DNA of 8,115 nucleotides from JBKPRX01 sp046734795 (GTDB lineage: Bacteria; Actinomycetota; Thermoleophilia; Gaiellales; Gaiellaceae): positions 1-8,115 of the forward strand of contig JBKPRX010000085.1 in assembly GCA_046734795.1 (NCBI GenBank). The letters run 5' to 3'. Under the pieces are notes generated by a model. It did not search any database. It saw nothing but the letters and a program-made list of their open reading frames with translations, and had not been told where the DNA came from. Below are positions 5,171 through 8,115 of the stretch, one piece after another. Position 1 is the stretch's first letter, and each line of letters opens with the position of its first letter. A program made the translations under genes and the position numbers.

Positions 5171-6781
5171 GTGACGACCGTCCAGCCGCGGACGGCGAAC
5201 CAGGCGCCGCCGCTCGAGGGATACGACCTCTACGGCGAGAACCGGCCGCTCGTCGAAGCGGTCGCCCGCGAGGGCGCGCACTGGGCCGACACGGGGTTGC
5301 GCGAGCTCGGAACGCTGCTCGGCGGCGAGCCGCTCGAGCTCGGGCGGCTCGCCAACGAGAACCCGCCTCGGCTGAGGACGCACGACCGCTTCGGCAACCG
5401 GATCGACGAGGTCGAGTTCCATCCGGCGTGGCACGAGCTGCTCGGCCTGGCCGTCAGTTGCGGCTTGCACGCATCCCCGTGGCGGGAGCCTCGTGCGGGA
5501 GCACACGTCGCGCGCGCCGCCGCCTTTCTCACGTTCGCCGAAGTGGAGGCCGGCGTCGGCTGTCCTCTCTCGATGACCTTCGCCGCGGTGCCGGCTCTGC
5601 GCGCGGAGCCTGCGTTGCTCGACGAGTGGGCGCCGCTGCTCACGTCGAACGTGTACGACCCGGGGCCGCGGCCGGCAGGGGACAAGGCGGGCGCGCTGTG
5701 CGGGATGGCGATGACGGAGCGGCAGGGCGGCTCCGACGTGCGCGCGAACGAGACCCTCGCGCGGCCGGCGCGGGACGGCGAGGCGACGCTGCACGGCCAC
5801 AAGTGGTTCTGCTCGGCGCCGATGTGCGACGCGTTCCTCGTGCTCGCGCAGGCGCCCGCTGGGCTGACGTGTTACCTGCTGCCGCGCGTCCTGCCGGACG
5901 GCGAGCGCAATGCGTTCCACATCGATCGGTTGAAGGACAAGCTCGGGAACCGCTCCAACGCTTCGGCCGAGGTCAGGCTCGAGGGCGCGTGGGCGCGGCG
6001 CGTCGGCGAAGAGGGGCGCGGCGTCGCGACGATCATCGAGATGGTCGTGCACACGCGGCTCGACTGCGTGCTCGGCTCGACCGGGCTCATCCGGCGCGCG
6101 GTCGCGGAAGCCTCGCATCACGCAGCGCGTCGTGCGGCCTTCGGGCGCCCGCTCGTCGAGCAGCCCCTGATGGAGAACGTGCTCGCCGACCTGTGCGTCG
6201 ACTCCGAAGCCTCGACCGTGCTCGCGCTGCGGCTCGCGCGCGCGTACGACGAGGCCGACGTGGCCTTTCGCCGGCTCGCGACGACGGTCGCGAAGTACTG
6301 GGTCTGCAAGGCGACGCCGCCGCTCGTCGCCGAGGCGCTCGAGTGCATCGGTGGCAACGGCTATGTCGAGGAGAGCGTCCTGCCGCGCCTCTATCGCGAG
6401 AGCCCGCTGAACTCGGTGTGGGAGGGACCTGCGAACGTGCAGGCGCTCGACGTGCTGCGCGCGCTGCAGCGGCAGCCAGAGAGCGGCGACGCGGTGCTGC
6501 GCGAGATCGAGCTTGCGAGGGGCGCGGACGCGCGGCTCGACGAGGCGGTCGCAGACCTGCGCGCGGTGCTTGCCGATCCTGACGAGTGGCAGGCGCGGCG
6601 CCTCGTCGAGCGGCTGGCGCTCTGCCTGCAGGGATCGTTGCTCCTGCGGCACGGGGACGCGGCGGTTGCCGAGGCGTTCTGCGCAACGCGGCTAGGCGCC
6701 GGCGGCGGTCGCAGCTATGGCACGCTCCCGCGCGGCGTCGACGCCGCGGCGATCGTCGAACGTCACCGCCCGCGAACGTGA
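5171..6781 (+). CDS. aidB: AidB-type acyl-CoA dehydrogenase family protein
   Basis: A 536-residue flavoprotein of the AidB branch of acyl-CoA dehydrogenases, close to E. coli AidB in length (541) and in sequence throughout. AidB is induced in the adaptive response to alkylation in E. coli and has weak isovaleryl-CoA dehydrogenase activity. Matching blocks in order are SLELGRLANxNPP-like (ELGRLANENPP, about 56-66), FHPAWHELL (about 83-91), an N-terminal domain through VEAGVGCPLSMTFAA, MTERQGGSDV (181-190, FAD contact), HKWFCSAP, LKDKLGNRSNAS (254-265), RAAFGRPLVEQPLM (321-334), ECIGGNGYVEES (391-402) and LYRESPLNSVWEG. Glu418 in WEG stands where ordinary family members have the catalytic base. 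The C-terminal domain (about 430-536) is shared with AidB and absent from short acyl-CoA dehydrogenases. GTG at 5171 is the only plausible start, since TGA occurs in frame at 5126. No ribosome site is visible. It is divergent from liv, suggesting possible co-control. Confidence 0.92.
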   Translation: MTTVQPRTANQAPPLEGYDLYGENRPLVEAVAREGAHWADTGLRELGTLLGGEPLELGRLANENPPRLRTHDRFGNRIDEVEFHPAWHELLGLAVSCGLHASPWREPRAGAHVARAAAFLTFAEVEAGVGCPLSMTFAAVPALRAEPALLDEWAPLLTSNVYDPGPRPAGDKAGALCGMAMTERQGGSDVRANETLARPARDGEATLHGHKWFCSAPMCDAFLVLAQAPAGLTCYLLPRVLPDGERNAFHIDRLKDKLGNRSNASAEVRLEGAWARRVGEEGRGVATIIEMVVHTRLDCVLGSTGLIRRAVAEASHHAARRAAFGRPLVEQPLMENVLADLCVDSEASTVLALRLARAYDEADVAFRRLATTVAKYWVCKATPPLVAEALECIGGNGYVEESVLPRLYRESPLNSVWEGPANVQALDVLRALQRQPESGDAVLREIELARGADARLDEAVADLRAVLADPDEWQARRLVERLALCLQGSLLLRHGDAAVAEAFCATRLGAGGGRSYGTLPRGVDAAAIVERHRPRT

Positions 6782-6792
6782 CGTCGGTCCTG

Positions 6793-6825
6793 GACATGTC
6801 TCGAGTCCTGGACTCGGGACATGTC
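6793..6825. repeat. 33-bp near-perfect palindrome A after aidB
   Basis: Arms 6793-6808 (GACATGTCTCGAGTCC) and 6810-6825 (GGACTCGGGACATGTC) are complementary at 15 of 16 positions, the exception being a T/G pair that can wobble in RNA, around a central T at 6809. It starts 11 bp after the aidB stop codon. In RNA the stem would be about 14 bp with a CCTGG loop. No T-run follows on either strand, so it is not a canonical rho-independent terminator, though it could end or protect transcripts. It shares a 19-base identical core (6802-6820) with palindrome B. Confidence 0.85.
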
Positions 6826-6872
6826 TGTCGAGGCCGCTCCGTTGCGAGCAACTCGGCTCTGCCACGGCTTGC

Positions 6873-8115
6873 TCACTGCTCGAATCGTCTGCCTTGGACA
6901 CGGCCCGAGTCCTGGACTCGGGACGTGTCCGCATCAGCCTCTGCCGGGCGGAGGCGGGCCGAAGCTCGGAACGCCTCGTTGACCTCGCGGATCCGCGCAG
7001 GGTCGCCCTTCGGCACGCGGTCGGGCGTGAGCAGGCCGTTCAGCTCGCCCTCGACATCGGTCAGCTGTGTCCAGACGAAGCCGGCGACATCTTCCGGGAT
7101 CTGCTCGACGATTCGGCGATAGCCGTCGACGAGCTCGTCGGCGGTCGCGACGTCGCGATACGAGAAGTCGGCCTGTCCCTTGACGGGCAGTGAAATGCCG
7201 CCGCACTCGCCGAACCACAGCGGAAGGTCGTCGCGCGCGCCCCGGTGCTTCGTCAGCTCGGCGCCGTAGTCGTGGACGTCGACGAGGTCGGTGTCCTCGA
7301 GCTGGTGCCAGCCGGACGCGTCGACGACGAGCCGCGAAGGGTCCGCAGCACGCGTCGCACGAACGACCTCGCGCTGGAAGTCCGGCGGCGGCCTTCCCCA
7401 GTCCTCGTTGAACGGGATCCACATGACGATGCAGCGGTGCGCGCGCAGCTGGTCGACGATCTCCAGCCACTCGCGCACGAAGCGCTCGCGCGCGACCGGT
7501 GATGAGAGATCGTGGCTCGACGGCATGTCCTGCGCGACGAGCATCCCGAGCCGGGCGCACCACGCGTACCACCGCGGATCCTCGACCTTGACGTGCTTGC
7601 GGACGAGGTTGAACCCCATGGCCTTTGCCGCTTCGACGTCGGCGCGCAGCGCGTCATCGCCCGGCGCCGTGTAGACGCCGTCCGGCCAGAAGCCCTGGTC
7701 GAGTACGCCCGCGATGCGCAGCGGCTCGCCGTCGAGAAGCAGGCGCCGGCCGCGACGTTCGATCCTTCGCGCGCCTTCGCCGAGCTCGCGGCGGTCGTCC
7801 GTCGGCGCACCCTCGATCCAGACGCTGCCCCAGATGCCGGTCGTGCGCGTGTACCAGATGCCGCCGCTTCCTCGCTGCTTTCCCTTCGGCTGGCCGAACG
7901 CGTCGGCGGCGGGGTCGAAGACGTCGACGACGAGCTCGTGCTCGCTGCCGGGGCTCAGTCGTCCCGCATCGAAGGCGAAGTGCGCGTAACCGCCGGCGTG
8001 CTCGCCGAGGACGCGGCCGTCGAGCGTCACGCGTGCATGCCAGTCGACCGCGCCGAAGCACAGCAGCGTGCGCTCACGCCACTCGTCCGGCACGCGAAAC
8101 GTGCGCCGGTAACGA
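6873..8115 (-). CDS. Glycoside hydrolase family 2 protein, C-terminal part (N-terminus outside window)
   Basis: The last 413 residues of a family 2 glycoside hydrolase (beta-galactosidase/beta-glucuronidase superfamily), retaining hydrolases of beta-linked sugars. The frame is open to the window end and the first visible residues, RYRRTFRVPDEWRERTLLCFGAVDWHARVTLDG, lie well inside the N-terminal sugar-binding jelly-roll domain; the GTG at 8093 is therefore internal. The jelly roll ends at GIWGSVWIEG (about 92-102) and the TIM barrel starts near LLLDGEPLRIAGVLDQGFWPDGVY (125-148), continuing with FNLVRKHVKVEDPRWYAWCARLGMLVAQDMPS. Catalytic residues are visible: acid/base Glu237 in WIPFNEDWG and nucleophile Glu303 in LWFGECGG. 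Only about 22 residues join the jelly roll and barrel, where relatives usually have an Ig-like domain of roughly 100. The last residues come from palindrome B. No signal peptide can be assessed and the sugar specificity is unknown. Confidence 0.9.
   Translation of the reverse strand, partial: RYRRTFRVPDEWRERTLLCFGAVDWHARVTLDGRVLGEHAGGYAHFAFDAGRLSPGSEHELVVDVFDPAADAFGQPKGKQRGSGGIWYTRTTGIWGSVWIEGAPTDDRRELGEGARRIERRGRRLLLDGEPLRIAGVLDQGFWPDGVYTAPGDDALRADVEAAKAMGFNLVRKHVKVEDPRWYAWCARLGMLVAQDMPSSHDLSSPVARERFVREWLEIVDQLRAHRCIVMWIPFNEDWGRPPPDFQREVVRATRAADPSRLVVDASGWHQLEDTDLVDVHDYGAELTKHRGARDDLPLWFGECGGISLPVKGQADFSYRDVATADELVDGYRRIVEQIPEDVAGFVWTQLTDVEGELNGLLTPDRVPKGDPARIREVNEAFRASARLRPAEADADTSRVQDSGRVQGRRFEQ
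6896..6930. repeat. 35-bp near-perfect palindrome B inside the glycoside hydrolase 3' end
   Basis: Arms 6896-6912 (GGACACGGCCCGAGTCC) and 6914-6930 (GGACTCGGGACGTGTCC) match at 16 of 17 positions around a central T at 6913. The core CGAGTCCTGGACTCGGGAC (6906-6924) is identical to the core of palindrome A, about 100 bp away in the same orientation; the flanks differ at several bases. It lies within the reading frame of the glycoside hydrolase and encodes most of that protein's last 18 residues. Confidence 0.85.

Noticed and set aside
5108..6652. Open frames of about 500 codons on both strands over aidB (- strand 5108-6652 and + strand 5125-6582)
   Set aside because: Low-complexity Arg/Ala/Asp composition without motifs; aidB in the overlapping frame matches its family from end to end.
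6841..6852. Small hairpin GTTGC/GCAAC between palindromes A and B
   Set aside because: Two-base loop and short arms; not a credible RNA structure by itself.

Overview
The window is a gene-dense, GC-rich (roughly two-thirds G+C by eye) bacterial chromosome segment. GTG and TTG starts, Arg/Ala/Val-rich proteins and close BLAST-like resemblance from memory to proteins of deep-branching Actinobacteria suggest an actinobacterium, perhaps class Thermoleophilia. That placement is inference; no rRNA or marker gene is present.

Layout. (1) Positions 2-244, + strand: the 3' end of a classical acyl-CoA dehydrogenase. (2) Positions 328-5094, - strand: a complete high-affinity branched-chain-amino-acid-type (HAAT) ABC transporter operon, in transcription order livG (ATPase), livF (ATPase), livH (permease), livM (permease), livK (extracytoplasmic binding protein). 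It ends in a hairpin plus T-tract terminator at 277-304. (3) Positions 5171-6781, + strand: a full-length AidB-type acyl-CoA dehydrogenase, divergent from the liv operon across a 76-bp gap. (4) Positions 6873-8115, - strand: the C-terminal part of a family 2 glycoside hydrolase running off the window, convergent with aidB.

How the parts fit. The two LivFG ATPases power import through LivHM of a ligand delivered by LivK. A flavin acyl-CoA dehydrogenase on each side of the operon could fit uptake and oxidation of branched-chain amino acids or related acids. However, the AidB-type protein belongs to a stress-associated lineage whose substrate is not settled, so the link is only suggestive. The glycoside hydrolase looks functionally unrelated.

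The least ordinary material is intergenic. Two short palindromic repeat families occur: a GGGACAGTCCC-centred family (two direct copies and one inverted) filling the livF-livH gap, and a CGAGTCCTGGACTCGGGAC-centred family (two near-perfect 33-35 bp dyads) at the aidB/glycoside hydrolase convergence. One dyad of the second family is read through and encodes the C-terminal tail of the glycoside hydrolase. Other points: LivG has Ala in place of the usual signature-motif Gly, the glycoside hydrolase seems to lack the usual Ig-like middle domain, and aidB may be translated from a leaderless mRNA. I saw no tRNA, rRNA, CRISPR array, IS element or phage gene. No gene-free stretch exceeds 300 bases; the gaps are 83, 44, 151, 76 and 91 bp.
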